A DNA stretch of 64,000 nt, taken from positions 2,051,001-2,115,000 of the forward strand of contig NZ_CP126080.1 in assembly GCF_030122805.1 (NCBI RefSeq), in the 5' to 3' direction. Positions 50,304-58,624 of the stretch are shown in pieces (within the stretch, counting starts at the first letter, position 1; each line of letters begins with the position of its first letter). The notes beneath the pieces are model-generated. The model saw only the letters and a list, made by a program, of their open reading frames with translations, made no database searches and was not told the origin of the DNA. Source of the DNA: Mesobacillus sp. AQ2 (GTDB taxonomy: Bacteria > Bacillota > Bacilli > Bacillales > Cytobacillaceae). The position numbers and the translations under genes were made by a program.

Positions 50304-50811
50304 AATTGAAGAGAATAACATAAAAATTTACGACGATCGTGTCGAAGTAGTTTATACAAGCGGGGGAGTTGGCTGCATGCTAACTGGAGGAGGGATCATG
50401 TTTTTGGCGTCCCTCTTTATCTTATTTTACATAGTCCCTACTTCAGGGTTCGTCAGAGCATTTATTGGAGTTATCATTGGTGGATTTGGAGCGTTGTTTA
50501 TCGGTATGGTGCTGTTTAAGGTTGTGGGAGCATTACTCACCGGGAAGGCAGTATACACAGTTCAGGATGGGTATTTTAAAGGGAAGAACAAAGCAGTTAA
50601 GATTGATGAAATCACAGATATGAAGTGGGCTGGCAGTTCATTGAAATATCTGGCAATCAAAACGACAAACAGAAAGACTGTAAAGTTATCTTCTTATAAC
50701 CTCGTTCCAGAAGAAAAAGTGAACCAGGTGATTAATGATTATGTAATTCCAAATGCGACTCCAGAATTTAAAAAGAACTGGAATAAGCGTATGAGCAATA
50801 AAGGCGCATAA
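50293..50811 (+). CDS. DUF5381-family membrane protein (YfjD/E/F-like)
   Basis: A 172-residue protein with two transmembrane segments (about residues 28-50 and 55-78) after a short N-terminal domain (IYDDRVEVVYTSGGVGCML). A cytoplasmic bPH-like domain follows with the repeated core WAGSSLKYLAIKTTNRKTVKLSSYNL. It overlaps the upstream gene by 11 bases. It is a paralogue of the protein at 50889-51389. Family assignment is from memory of the yfj genes. Confidence 0.7.
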   Translation: MENKIEENNIKIYDDRVEVVYTSGGVGCMLTGGGIMFLASLFILFYIVPTSGFVRAFIGVIIGGFGALFIGMVLFKVVGALLTGKAVYTVQDGYFKGKNKAVKIDEITDMKWAGSSLKYLAIKTTNRKTVKLSSYNLVPEEKVNQVINDYVIPNATPEFKKNWNKRMSNKGA

Positions 50812-50819
50812 ATTTTTAG

Positions 50820-50859
50820 AAGCTTGCAGGCTAAAGAGATTAGCTCTGTAAGCTTTTAT
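50820..50859 (+). terminator. Terminator between the DUF5381 paralogues
   Basis: AAGCTTGCAG (50820-50829) pairs with CTGTAAGCTT (50846-50855), with inner GCTAA/TTAGC (50830-50834, 50840-50844), then TTT. Confidence 0.75.
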
Positions 50860-50888
50860 TATATATGGTTGTGAAAGGTGAACTTAAA

Positions 50889-51389
50889 ATGGAAGAACAT
50901 AATATAAAAGTAACAGAAAATAAGGTGGAAGTCGTTTATACAGCTCCTGGAGCCGGCTGTATGATTACCTCTGCACTATTTGGGACATTATTATCAGCAT
51001 TTGTTCTTTTCGTAGTCGCTCCTGATTCAGGAATCGTAAGGGGCTTTTTAGTCGGCATCATCGGAATTGTCGGGTTAATCTTTTCTGGCTCTATTTTGTT
51101 AAAACTCATTAGTGTGATTCTATCTGGGAGGACTATATTCACTATTGAATCGGGAATCTTAAAAGGAAGAAGAAATAGTATTCCAATCAATGAAATCGAT
51201 GATATTAAATGGAGCGGGAGTTCATTGAAATACCTTGCTATAAAGACAATAAACAATCAAACAATAAAGTTATCGACCTACAACCTTATATCGGAAGAAA
51301 AAGTGAATCAAGTGATTGAGGAATTTATTATGCCTTATGCGGCACCTGAATTAAAGGTGAACTGGGAAAAGCGAATGAACAATAATTGA
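50889..51389 (+). CDS. Second DUF5381-family membrane protein (tandem paralogue)
   Basis: A 166-residue copy of the preceding protein. Both share VEVVYTAPGAGCM-like openings, IVRGFLVGIIGIVG-type helices, WSGSSLKYLAIKTINNQTIKLSTYNL and the EEKVNQVI...KRM end. Despite the terminator between them they probably arose by tandem duplication. ATG 50889 follows AAAGGTGAA. Function unknown. Confidence 0.7.
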   Translation: MEEHNIKVTENKVEVVYTAPGAGCMITSALFGTLLSAFVLFVVAPDSGIVRGFLVGIIGIVGLIFSGSILLKLISVILSGRTIFTIESGILKGRRNSIPINEIDDIKWSGSSLKYLAIKTINNQTIKLSTYNLISEEKVNQVIEEFIMPYAAPELKVNWEKRMNNN

Positions 51390-51450
51390 ACCATATGAGA
51401 GTAGTTAAGTTTAGTTAACGAGCTATAGACATTTAGTATTAGTCAGTATT

Positions 51451-51865
51451 TTGACAGGTTTAGTACAAGACGAGGGAAAGCTGTCAAGAAAAGCCCGTAA
51501 TCTTGACAGATAAGAAGCAAAACGAAGGAAAGCTGTCAAAAAAAGCCTGTAATCTTGACAGGTAAGAAGCAAAACGAAGGAAAGCTGTCAAAAAAAGCCT
51601 GTAATCTTGACAGGTTAGGAGCAAAATGAAGGAAAGCTGTCAAAAAAAGCCCGTAATCTTGACAGGTTTGGACCAAAACGAAGGAAAGCTGTCAAGAAAA
51701 GCCCGTAATCTTGACAGGTTTGAAGCAAAATGAATGAAAGCTGTCAAAAAAGGCTCGTAATCTTGACAGGTTTGGAAAAAAAACCAAAGAAAGCTGTCAA
51801 AAAAAGCTCGTAATCTTGACAGGTTTGGAAAAAAAACCAAAGAAAGCTGTCAAGAATAAGTCAGA
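51451..51865. repeat. 52-bp tandem array, family 3 (eight units)
   Basis: Unit starts at TTGACAG (or TTGACAGG) fall at 51451, 51503, 51555, 51607, 51659, 51711, 51763 and 51816: six steps of 52 and one of 53. Each unit contains TTGACAG and, 23 bases on, CTGTCAA, so the ends form an inverted repeat spanning 37 bases (51503-51539 in unit 2). The joining sequence AAAAGCCCGTAATC is well conserved; the interior varies. The array lies between the DUF5381 gene and the sigma factor gene. Confidence 0.95.
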
Positions 51866-52004
51866 CGTTTATTTTTACAATGGTTCCACCGCAGCACGCT
51901 GAGTAGTATATAAAAGGTACCATTTACAAAAATTTTTAAAAGGCCGTATCTTTTCTCTCCCTCAATCCGTTTAAGGTGCAGAGAGGTTCAAAGGAGTGAA
52001 CAGA

Positions 52005-52673
52005 ATGTCGATCGACAAGCTCAGGAATGTAAATACTGAAGAGGAATCGGGGATCATGGGCCATTATCAAAGCCTGCAGCGATATTGCCGGTTTTTAACC
52101 CAGAGCAGCTGGGATGGTGATGATCTTTTGCAGGAAGTGACGATGAAGGCAATCCGCCATTATGAGCCATCCCAGGTCAGCAGAGCCTTACTAAAAAAAA
52201 TGGCTTATCACCAGTGGGTGGATACAATCAGGAAGCACAGCCGTGAAGTGACGGGGATACCGGAAAATCTGGGATCGAGCACTCAAGGGAATGTGATCGA
52301 TACTGTTGAGACGCTTTTGTCCAAATTGACGCCGAAGCAGGCGGTGATTTTGGTGTTAAAGGAAGCATTTCGATTTCAGTCACATGAAATTGCCGAGCTG
52401 ATGGGATCAACGGAAAAGGCCGTAAAAGCTGCGCTTCATCGGGCGAGGAAGAGGCTTGATAAGGATAGCAGACTGAGAGAGCTGGGCCAGGATTTGAGCG
52501 TTGATGAAGAAAACCTGCTGTCAGACTTACTTTGCGAATCGCTGCAATCCGAGGACCCAACCGTTCTGTTGGAAAACATCCAGGAGATTCCGGCGCTTGC
52601 TGCATCCGTTCCGGAAATGTCATTGCATTCATGTTCTCGTTCACCCCTCTCTACTTTCAAAATGGCTGCATAG
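52005..52673 (+). CDS. RNA polymerase sigma factor (ECF-like) with C-terminal extension
   Basis: A 222-residue sigma-70-family factor. Region 2 (residues 18-75) includes SSWDGDDLLQEVTMKAIRHY, and region 4 (about 105-155) is LTPKQAVILVLKEAFRFQSHEIAELMGSTEKAVKAALHRARKRL. The last 65 residues form an extension rich in Ser and Leu that ordinary ECF factors lack. ATG 52005 follows AAGGAGTGAA; GTG 51996 overlaps the site. No anti-sigma gene is adjacent. The clpP gene follows after 21 bases. Confidence 0.75.
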   Translation: MSIDKLRNVNTEEESGIMGHYQSLQRYCRFLTQSSWDGDDLLQEVTMKAIRHYEPSQVSRALLKKMAYHQWVDTIRKHSREVTGIPENLGSSTQGNVIDTVETLLSKLTPKQAVILVLKEAFRFQSHEIAELMGSTEKAVKAALHRARKRLDKDSRLRELGQDLSVDEENLLSDLLCESLQSEDPTVLLENIQEIPALAASVPEMSLHSCSRSPLSTFKMAA

Positions 52674-52694
52674 GCAGGAAAGGGGAGGAACAAT

Positions 52695-53276
52695 GTGAGT
52701 ACAATTCCTTATGTCATAGAGCAATCTAACCGTGGCGAGCGTTCATACGATATTTATTCCCGATTGTTGAAAGACCGTATCATCATGATTGGTGATGAGA
52801 TCAACGATCATGTGGCCAACAGTGTCATTGCACAGCTGCTATTTCTTGAAGCAGATAATCCCGATAAGGATATTTCCATCTACATCAACAGTCCTGGTGG
52901 CTCTACAACTGCAGGGTTCGCGATTTTTGATACGATGGAGTATATCAAGCCAGATATCAGCACCATCTGTATCGGAATGGCAGCATCGTTTGGCGCAATG
53001 CTTTTGCTTGCCGGCACAAAAGGAAAAAGATTTGCACTGCCTAATAGCGAAATCATGATTCATCAGCCGCTAGGCGGGGCAAGAGGCCAGGCAACGGAGA
53101 TTGAAATTTCCGCTAAAAGAATCCTCAAACTTCGTGACCATTTGAATAAACTCATATCTGAACGCACTGGTCAGCCAATGGAAAAAATCGAAAAGGACAC
53201 TGACCGCGACTATTTCATGAGTGCACAGGAAGCCTTGGAGTACGGGATTATTGATAAGATTATAACACGGACATAG
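52695..53276 (+). CDS. clpP: ATP-dependent Clp protease proteolytic subunit (ClpP paralogue)
   Basis: A 193-residue ClpP. The triad has canonical numbering: Ser98 in [10 protein letters not shown], His123 in IMIHQPLGG and Asp172 in [11 protein letters not shown]. Phe99 replaces the usual Met after the catalytic Ser. GTG 52695 follows GGGGAGG. Its pairing with a sigma factor rather than with housekeeping genes suggests that this is a second ClpP, not the main one; another clpP elsewhere is expected. Confidence 0.85.
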   Translation: MSTIPYVIEQSNRGERSYDIYSRLLKDRIIMIGDEINDHVANSVIAQLLFLEADNPDKDISIYINSPGGSTTAGFAIFDTMEYIKPDISTICIGMAASFGAMLLLAGTKGKRFALPNSEIMIHQPLGGARGQATEIEISAKRILKLRDHLNKLISERTGQPMEKIEKDTDRDYFMSAQEALEYGIIDKIITRT

Positions 53277-53282
53277 TGATGT

Positions 53283-53308
53283 AAGGGCTGCTCTGGCAGT
53301 CCTTTTTT
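53283..53308 (+). terminator. Terminator of the sigma-clpP operon
   Basis: AAGGGCTGC (53283-53291) pairs with GCAGTCCTT (53296-53304) around TCTG, followed by T. Confidence 0.85.
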
Positions 53309-53495
53309 GTGCAAACACAAGGAAAATAAGAGATTGTCGACTGAAATTAAAACAAAAAATAGAGACCTTTCACTATAATTTTATTCAAGATTGAATAAAT
53401 ATTAAAAAGGACACTTTTCCTTAGGTAACTAGAAGAGCAAAATCATGCTCCTCTCTTACAAATAATATAAAAAATCAAATAAAGGAGGAAGTCAT

Positions 53496-54830
53496 GTGCA
53501 GAACACGCCTGAAGTAAAGGCTGGCAAACAGCCGGAACTACCATTATCAAACCTGAGTATGATTAAGTTTTTTCTGTTTAGTGCGATTGGCATATTCATG
53601 TTTTTTGTTCCAATTGCTGTGGGCGGGAAATCGTCAATCCCGCTTGACCACTTAGTGACCTGGATTAATACCACTTTTTCTGCAGCAGTTCCGTATTACG
53701 CATTTATTGTAATTTTATTTGGTGCCATCTATCCTTTTTACAGAAAAACTTGGAATAAGAATTCGACGACTATGATTTTTTCGTTTCTGAAAGTAATTGG
53801 AGTTATAGTAGCATTAATGATGTTGACAGATGTTGGGCCAGCATGGCTATTTGAACCTGGGATGGGACCTTTCCTATATGAAAAGCTGGTTATTCCGGTT
53901 GGAGTCCTGGTTCCGATTGGTTCCGTTTTTTTGGCATTGCTTGTCGGCTATGGCCTGCTTGAATTTTTTGGTGTCCTTCTGCAGCCAATCATGCGGCCAG
54001 TCTGGAAGACTCCTGGAAGAGCTGCGATTGATGCAGTTGCATCCTTTGTTGGAAGCTATTCAATCGGACTGCTCATTACTAACCGGGTGTTCAAGGAAGG
54101 CAAGTATACGATCAAAGAAGCAACCATTATTGCGACCGGCTTTTCTACCGTATCTGCCACGTTCATGATTGTAGTCGCAAAAACGCTGGGATTAATGGAA
54201 GTATGGAATACGTATTTCTGGACGACACTTTTCGTTACATTTATTGTAACCGCCATCACAGTCAGGTTGCGTCCATTAAGGACGATGAGTGACGAATACT
54301 ATGAGGGAAAAGGTGTTCCAGAGGAACCAGTGACGGAGAACCGTCTCAAAACAGCATGGGGAGAAGCTATGCTCGCAGCGAACAAAGCACCCTCCCTGGG
54401 GAAAAATATACTGGATAACTTGCGCGATGGAATGATCATGACAATGGGGATTTTGCCGTCCATTCTATCTGTAGGTCTGTTGGGTCTTGTTTTAGCAGAG
54501 TTTACTCCTGTATTCGATTTGATTGGCTATATTTTCTACCCATTCACATTGATACTCCAGATTCCTGAACCCATGCTGGCAGCCAAGGCATCTGCTATTG
54601 AAATCGCCGAAATGTTCCTGCCTGCCATGCTTGTAACAGAGGCGCCAATGGTAACAAAGTTTGTCATCGGCGTAGTTTCAGTTTCAGCCATAGTCTTTTT
54701 CTCAGCACTGATTCCAAGCATAATGTCTACAGAAATTCCAATCAGCCTGAGAAAATTGGTGGTCATTTGGATTCAGAGAACAATCCTTACACTTATCATT
54801 GTAGCGCCGATCGCACACCTTTTATTCTAA
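53496..54830 (+). CDS. YjiH-family nucleoside-recognition (Gate) membrane protein
   Basis: A 444-residue membrane protein with about ten hydrophobic segments. The Gate signature parts are visible: GYGLLEFFGVLLQPIMRPVWKTPGRAAIDAVASFVGSYS in the first half and AKASAIEIAEMFLPAMLV in the second. It resembles E. coli YjiH, whose substrate is unknown. GTG 53496 follows AAAGGAGGAA; ATG 53494 is out of frame. Codon use and neighbours look ordinary. Confidence 0.75.
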   Translation: MQNTPEVKAGKQPELPLSNLSMIKFFLFSAIGIFMFFVPIAVGGKSSIPLDHLVTWINTTFSAAVPYYAFIVILFGAIYPFYRKTWNKNSTTMIFSFLKVIGVIVALMMLTDVGPAWLFEPGMGPFLYEKLVIPVGVLVPIGSVFLALLVGYGLLEFFGVLLQPIMRPVWKTPGRAAIDAVASFVGSYSIGLLITNRVFKEGKYTIKEATIIATGFSTVSATFMIVVAKTLGLMEVWNTYFWTTLFVTFIVTAITVRLRPLRTMSDEYYEGKGVPEEPVTENRLKTAWGEAMLAANKAPSLGKNILDNLRDGMIMTMGILPSILSVGLLGLVLAEFTPVFDLIGYIFYPFTLILQIPEPMLAAKASAIEIAEMFLPAMLVTEAPMVTKFVIGVVSVSAIVFFSALIPSIMSTEIPISLRKLVVIWIQRTILTLIIVAPIAHLLF

Positions 54831-54845
54831 TAAGGAACTTATTCT

Positions 54846-54873
54846 ATGAGCTGCAAAGCAGCTCATTTTTTAT
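54846..54873 (+). terminator. Terminator of the YjiH gene
   Basis: ATGAGCTGC (54846-54854) pairs with GCAGCTCAT (54858-54866) around AAA, followed by T runs. Confidence 0.9.
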
Positions 54874-54989
54874 TTTTTTATAGAACTGATAAAGTGAAAC
54901 TGCTATAATCGATTTTATATTTAAAAAATTCAGAGGAATCAACTTCCATGAGAACAACATGAATCATTGAACAGTAAAGGGGAATGTCC

Positions 54990-56171
54990 ATGAATATTTA
55001 CGGATCAGAAAAGATCAGAAAAATGACTTCGAGCATTTTTCAGGAAGTAGTAGACAGGAAGCAGATGGCATTGTTGAATGGCAAGGATGTCATTGACTTA
55101 AGCATTGGCAGCCCGGATTTCCAGCCGCCGGCATTTGTGATGGAAACACTGGCGAAATATTCAATGGATCCCGGTAAATATGGATACACATTAAAGGGCA
55201 TCGCCGAGTTTAATGAAGCAGTAAAATATTTTTACAGCCAGCGGTATTCTGTCGAGCTTGATGAAAAAACAGAAGTATTGCAGTTGATGGGTTCACAGGA
55301 TGGACTTGCGCATTTGGCGACTGCCATAGTTGACCCGGGTGATTATGTACTGGTCCCAGATCCAGGGTATCCAATCTACGAAGCTAGCGTTACGATTGCT
55401 GGAGGGGAAATTTATCCTATGCCGCTGTTGGAGGAAAATAAATTTCTTCCTCAGTTAAATGAGATTCCAGAGGAAGTATTACAGAAAACAAAAATGATGA
55501 TATTGAGCTATCCGGGAAATCCTGTCACTGCACTTGCTGACAGAGTCTTCTTTGAAGAGGTAGTTGAATTTGCAGGGGTACATAATATTCTAGTTGTCCA
55601 TGATTTTGCATATTCTGAATTGATTTATGACGGAAATCCTCAGATTAGTTTCCTTTCGGTACCAGGGGCTAAGGAAGTTGGCATTGAGTTCAATTCGCTT
55701 TCAAAGACCTTCAATATGGCTGGCTGCCGTATTGGATACGTCGCAGGCAATTCGCAGGTCATCAATCTTCTGGCATCCTTCAAGTCACATATTGATTATG
55801 GAGTATTCTATCCTATCCAAAAGGCAGCAATCGCTGCTTTGACTTCTGACTATTCGTTTCTTGGCGATCAGCTAAAACTGTATGAGGCACGACGGGATGC
55901 TTTAGTATCCGGTTTCAGGAACAGCGGATGGCAGGTAGCCAATTCTCCGGCAACGATGTTTGTCTGGGCTAAAATCCCTGATGGATGGAAGTCTCGCGAG
56001 TTTGCCTTCAAGTTGATTGAAGAGGAAGGGATTGTTGTGGTTCCGGGTGACGCCTTTGGGCAGCAGGGAGAAGGCTATGTCAGAATAGCTATGGTACAGC
56101 CTCCAGAAAGACTGGAAGAAGCTGCACAGCGTGTGAATAAGTTTTTGCTGGGGTTTCCGGTAGGAAGTTAA
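54990..56171 (+). CDS. PLP-dependent class I/II aminotransferase
   Basis: A 393-residue fold-type I aminotransferase. The PLP lysine is in SLSKTFNMAGCRIGY near residue 240, the phosphate-binding region is LMGSQDGLAHLATAI, YPGNPVT is the Asn/Pro loop, and VHDFAYSELIYDG carries the Asp-Tyr pair. It belongs to the DapL/YugH-like group; amino-donor specificity is unknown. ATG 54990 is preferred because AAAGGGGAA is six bases upstream. Confidence 0.85.
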   Translation: MNIYGSEKIRKMTSSIFQEVVDRKQMALLNGKDVIDLSIGSPDFQPPAFVMETLAKYSMDPGKYGYTLKGIAEFNEAVKYFYSQRYSVELDEKTEVLQLMGSQDGLAHLATAIVDPGDYVLVPDPGYPIYEASVTIAGGEIYPMPLLEENKFLPQLNEIPEEVLQKTKMMILSYPGNPVTALADRVFFEEVVEFAGVHNILVVHDFAYSELIYDGNPQISFLSVPGAKEVGIEFNSLSKTFNMAGCRIGYVAGNSQVINLLASFKSHIDYGVFYPIQKAAIAALTSDYSFLGDQLKLYEARRDALVSGFRNSGWQVANSPATMFVWAKIPDGWKSREFAFKLIEEEGIVVVPGDAFGQQGEGYVRIAMVQPPERLEEAAQRVNKFLLGFPVGS

Positions 56172-56191
56172 AACTTATTTCGAGAAACGAA

Positions 56192-56220
56192 TTGACATTT
56201 AAACAAATTTAGAATATTAT
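56192..56220 (+). promoter_or_regulatory. SigA promoter of the SAM-riboswitch operon
   Basis: TTGACA (56192-56197) and TATTAT (56215-56220) are 17 bases apart, and the riboswitch begins 33 bases later. Confidence 0.7.
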
Positions 56221-56252
56221 CACTTTAATGAATTAAAACTTAATAAGAATGT

Positions 56253-56405
56253 CTTCTTATCAAGAGAGGTGGAGGGATAGGCCCTGCGAAACCTCGGCAA
56301 CAGGTTCTCAATGAATACTGTGCCAATTCCTGCAGACAATTTGTCTGAAAGATGAGAAGGGAGTATAAAATGGCTCTCTTCTTTTTGAAGGGAGCTTTTT
56401 GTTTT
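56253..56405 (+). promoter_or_regulatory. SAM-I (S-box) riboswitch with terminator
   Basis: The S-box aptamer lies at 56253-56359. P1 is CTTCTTATC (56253-56261) pairing with GATGAGAAG (56351-56359). The conserved AAGAGAGGTGGAGGGA core and GGCCCTGCGAAACCTCGGCAAC segments follow. The terminator stem GCTCTCTTC (56373-56381) / GAAGGGAGC (56387-56395) ends in T residues. Binding of SAM should stabilise termination, so the downstream genes are expressed when SAM, and hence sulfur or methionine, is short. Confidence 0.92.
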
Positions 56406-56500
56406 AGGAGGCTATTAATTGGTCTCCAAGTTTTTGGTTTAAATACCGACTTAACAGGTTGGTAAAGTAGAGATTGTGATTGGGCAGAGGAGAGAGAAGT

Positions 56501-57550
56501 ATGAAGTATGGATTTTGGCTGCCGATTTTTGGCGGATGGTTAAGAAATGTTGAGAATGAACAAATGCCAGCAACTTTTGATTATGCAAAGAAAGTGATCC
56601 AGTCAGCAGAAAAATGGGGATATTCCACTACATTAATTGCCGAACTTTATTTGAATGATATAAAAGGTCCTGAGCATGACTCACTTGAAGCGTGGACAAC
56701 CGCTGCTGCTCTGGCATCAGTAACCGAAAAAATCGAAATCATGTCGGCGGTGAGGCCGGGATTCCATAACCCGGCAGTTACGGCAAAAATGGCAGCGAAC
56801 ATTGACCAGATCAGCAATGGCCGCTTTACTCTGAATGTCGTTTCAGCGTGGTGGGAGGAAGAAGCACGCCAGTACGGCGATATTTTTACCGAGCATGATG
56901 AGCGGTATGACCGGACGCACGAATTCATTGATGTACTGAAAGGGCTTTGGAGTGAACAGAACTTTTCATATGAAGGCAAGTACTATCAACTAAAGGATAC
57001 GAAGCTGTTTCCTAAACCAGTTCAGCGTCCAAATCCGATCTTATATGCCGGCGGAGAAAGTCTGAAGGGAAAGCAAACCATTGTCGAGAACTGCGATGCA
57101 TATGTCATGCATGGCGGAACGGTTGAAGAGATTGAACAGAAAATTGCAGAGATGAAAAATCTAAGGGCCGCTACATCAAATCCTGAACTGTCAGAGTTCG
57201 GCATGGCCGCTTACGTTATTTGCCGGGACACCGAGGCTGAAGCATTCGCGGAGTTGGAACGAATTACTTCTGTAAAAGAATCCAGTGCCTATGCCGGGTT
57301 CAAGGACTTCACCAGCAAATCACAGCTGGAGCAGCAAATCCAGCTTCAGGATTATTCGGTGTCAAACCGAGGATTGCGCCCTAATTTGGTAGGTACACCT
57401 GACCAAATTGCCGAGCGGATTTTACAGTATGAAGAAGCAGGTTTGGGATTGCTCCTGCTGCAATTCTCGCCACAACTGGAAGAGATGGAGAGATTCGCGA
57501 AACAGGTCATGCCGCTTGTGGAGGTAAAAAGAAAGCAGCTGACAGTTTGA
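56501..57550 (+). CDS. LLM-class FMNH2-dependent monooxygenase, SfnG-like (dimethylsulfone monooxygenase)
   Basis: A 349-residue luciferase-fold monooxygenase. GFWLPIFGGWL, LIAELYLND, VRPGFHNPAVTAKMAANIDQIS, NVVSAWWEEEARQYG and LVGTPDQIAERILQY are typical of the SfnG/SsuD group, and the overall pattern looks closest to SfnG, which releases methanesulfinate from dimethyl sulfone. It needs a separate flavin reductase. ATG 56501 follows GAGGAGAG. The SAM riboswitch upstream supports a sulfur-scavenging role. Confidence 0.8.
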   Translation: MKYGFWLPIFGGWLRNVENEQMPATFDYAKKVIQSAEKWGYSTTLIAELYLNDIKGPEHDSLEAWTTAAALASVTEKIEIMSAVRPGFHNPAVTAKMAANIDQISNGRFTLNVVSAWWEEEARQYGDIFTEHDERYDRTHEFIDVLKGLWSEQNFSYEGKYYQLKDTKLFPKPVQRPNPILYAGGESLKGKQTIVENCDAYVMHGGTVEEIEQKIAEMKNLRAATSNPELSEFGMAAYVICRDTEAEAFAELERITSVKESSAYAGFKDFTSKSQLEQQIQLQDYSVSNRGLRPNLVGTPDQIAERILQYEEAGLGLLLLQFSPQLEEMERFAKQVMPLVEVKRKQLTV

Positions 57551-57580
57551 TAGATAAATAAACTTAAGGAGATGAAGATC

Positions 57581-58540
57581 ATGAGCGAAGTTTATATCAT
57601 CCATGAAAACAGTGAATGGACTGTCCATTTAACAAAACGCCTGGAGGAGCTGGGAATACCTTTTGAAGAGTGGCATCTGGATGAAGGGCTGCTTGATTTG
57701 TCAAAGGAGCCTCCAGAGGGGATCTTTTACAGCAGAATGAGTGCTTCTTCCCATACAAGAGGACATCGGTTCGCACCTGAATATTCCGCTCAGGTTTTAG
57801 CCTGGCTGGAGGCACATGGCCGGAAGGTGTACAACGGATCAAGGGCACTTGAACTGGAAGTCAGCAAAGTGAAGCAATACCTTGAGCTGAACAAGCATGG
57901 GGTAACGACTCCGCGTACTATCGCCACCGTTGGAAAGCAGCAGCTGCTGGAAGCGGCAAAACCATTTGAGGGAAGAGCCTTTATCACGAAGCACAATCGA
58001 GCTGGAAAAGGGCTTGGCGTGCAGTTGTTTCAATCTATTGAAGCACTTAAGGCATATGTGGAGGGCCCGTCGTTTGAGGAACCTGTTGATGGAATAACAC
58101 TGATTCAGGAATATATCCAGTCTCCTGAAAGTTATATCACTCGCTGTGAGTTTGTCGGCGGAGAATTTGTTTACGCAGTAAAAGTTGATACATCAGAAGG
58201 ATTTGAATTATGCCCGGCAGATGCCTGCCAGATCGGCGACCTGTTCTGCCCTGTAGGGGAAGAAGTAGAGGAAAAGCCGAAATTCCAAGTGATTGAAGGC
58301 TTTAAAGATCCCGTTATTGAAAAATATAAGAGAGTATTAGAATCAAATAATATTCAAGTAGCCGGAATTGAATTTATCAGAAATGAGACTGGTGAAATTT
58401 TTACTTACGATATTAATACAAATACGAATTACAATTCAGACGCAGAAGCAAGAGCAGGTAAATACGGAATGTTAGAGCTTGCAAAGTTTCTAGAATCACA
58501 ACTGGTTGCGGAATATGGAGCAGTCGCAAAGACCCGTTAA
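57581..58540 (+). CDS. RimK-like ATP-grasp ligase
   Basis: A 319-residue ATP-grasp protein. ATP-grasp landmarks are FITKHNRAGKGLGVQL (lysine and Gly-rich loop near residue 145), TLIQEYIQSPESYITRCEF, VYAVKVDTSEGF, and the Mg-binding end IEFIRNETGEIFTYDINTNTNYN. The family includes RimK and glutathione-synthetase-like enzymes that join a carboxylate to an amine. ATG 57581 follows TAAGGAG. Both genes of this operon sit under one SAM riboswitch; the ligase substrate is unknown. Confidence 0.8.
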   Translation: MSEVYIIHENSEWTVHLTKRLEELGIPFEEWHLDEGLLDLSKEPPEGIFYSRMSASSHTRGHRFAPEYSAQVLAWLEAHGRKVYNGSRALELEVSKVKQYLELNKHGVTTPRTIATVGKQQLLEAAKPFEGRAFITKHNRAGKGLGVQLFQSIEALKAYVEGPSFEEPVDGITLIQEYIQSPESYITRCEFVGGEFVYAVKVDTSEGFELCPADACQIGDLFCPVGEEVEEKPKFQVIEGFKDPVIEKYKRVLESNNIQVAGIEFIRNETGEIFTYDINTNTNYNSDAEARAGKYGMLELAKFLESQLVAEYGAVAKTR

Positions 58541-58547
58541 ACCTCTA

Positions 58548-58574
58548 AGCAGGGAAAATCTCTGCTCTTTTTTT
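58548..58574 (+). terminator. Terminator of the SAM-riboswitch operon
   Basis: AGCAGGGA (58548-58555) pairs with TCTCTGCT (58559-58566), with one G-T pair, followed by C and seven T. Confidence 0.85.
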
Positions 58575-58624
58575 ATTTAAGGGATGATGAATTTATGTTA
58601 ATCTAAATTTAACAACTTCTGGTA

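Noticed and set aside
51640..51840. Minus-strand open frame of 66 codons inside the 52-bp array
   Set aside because: It only repeats the array (NLSRLRAF-type units) and has no ribosome-binding site; open by chance because 52-bp units happen to lack stops.
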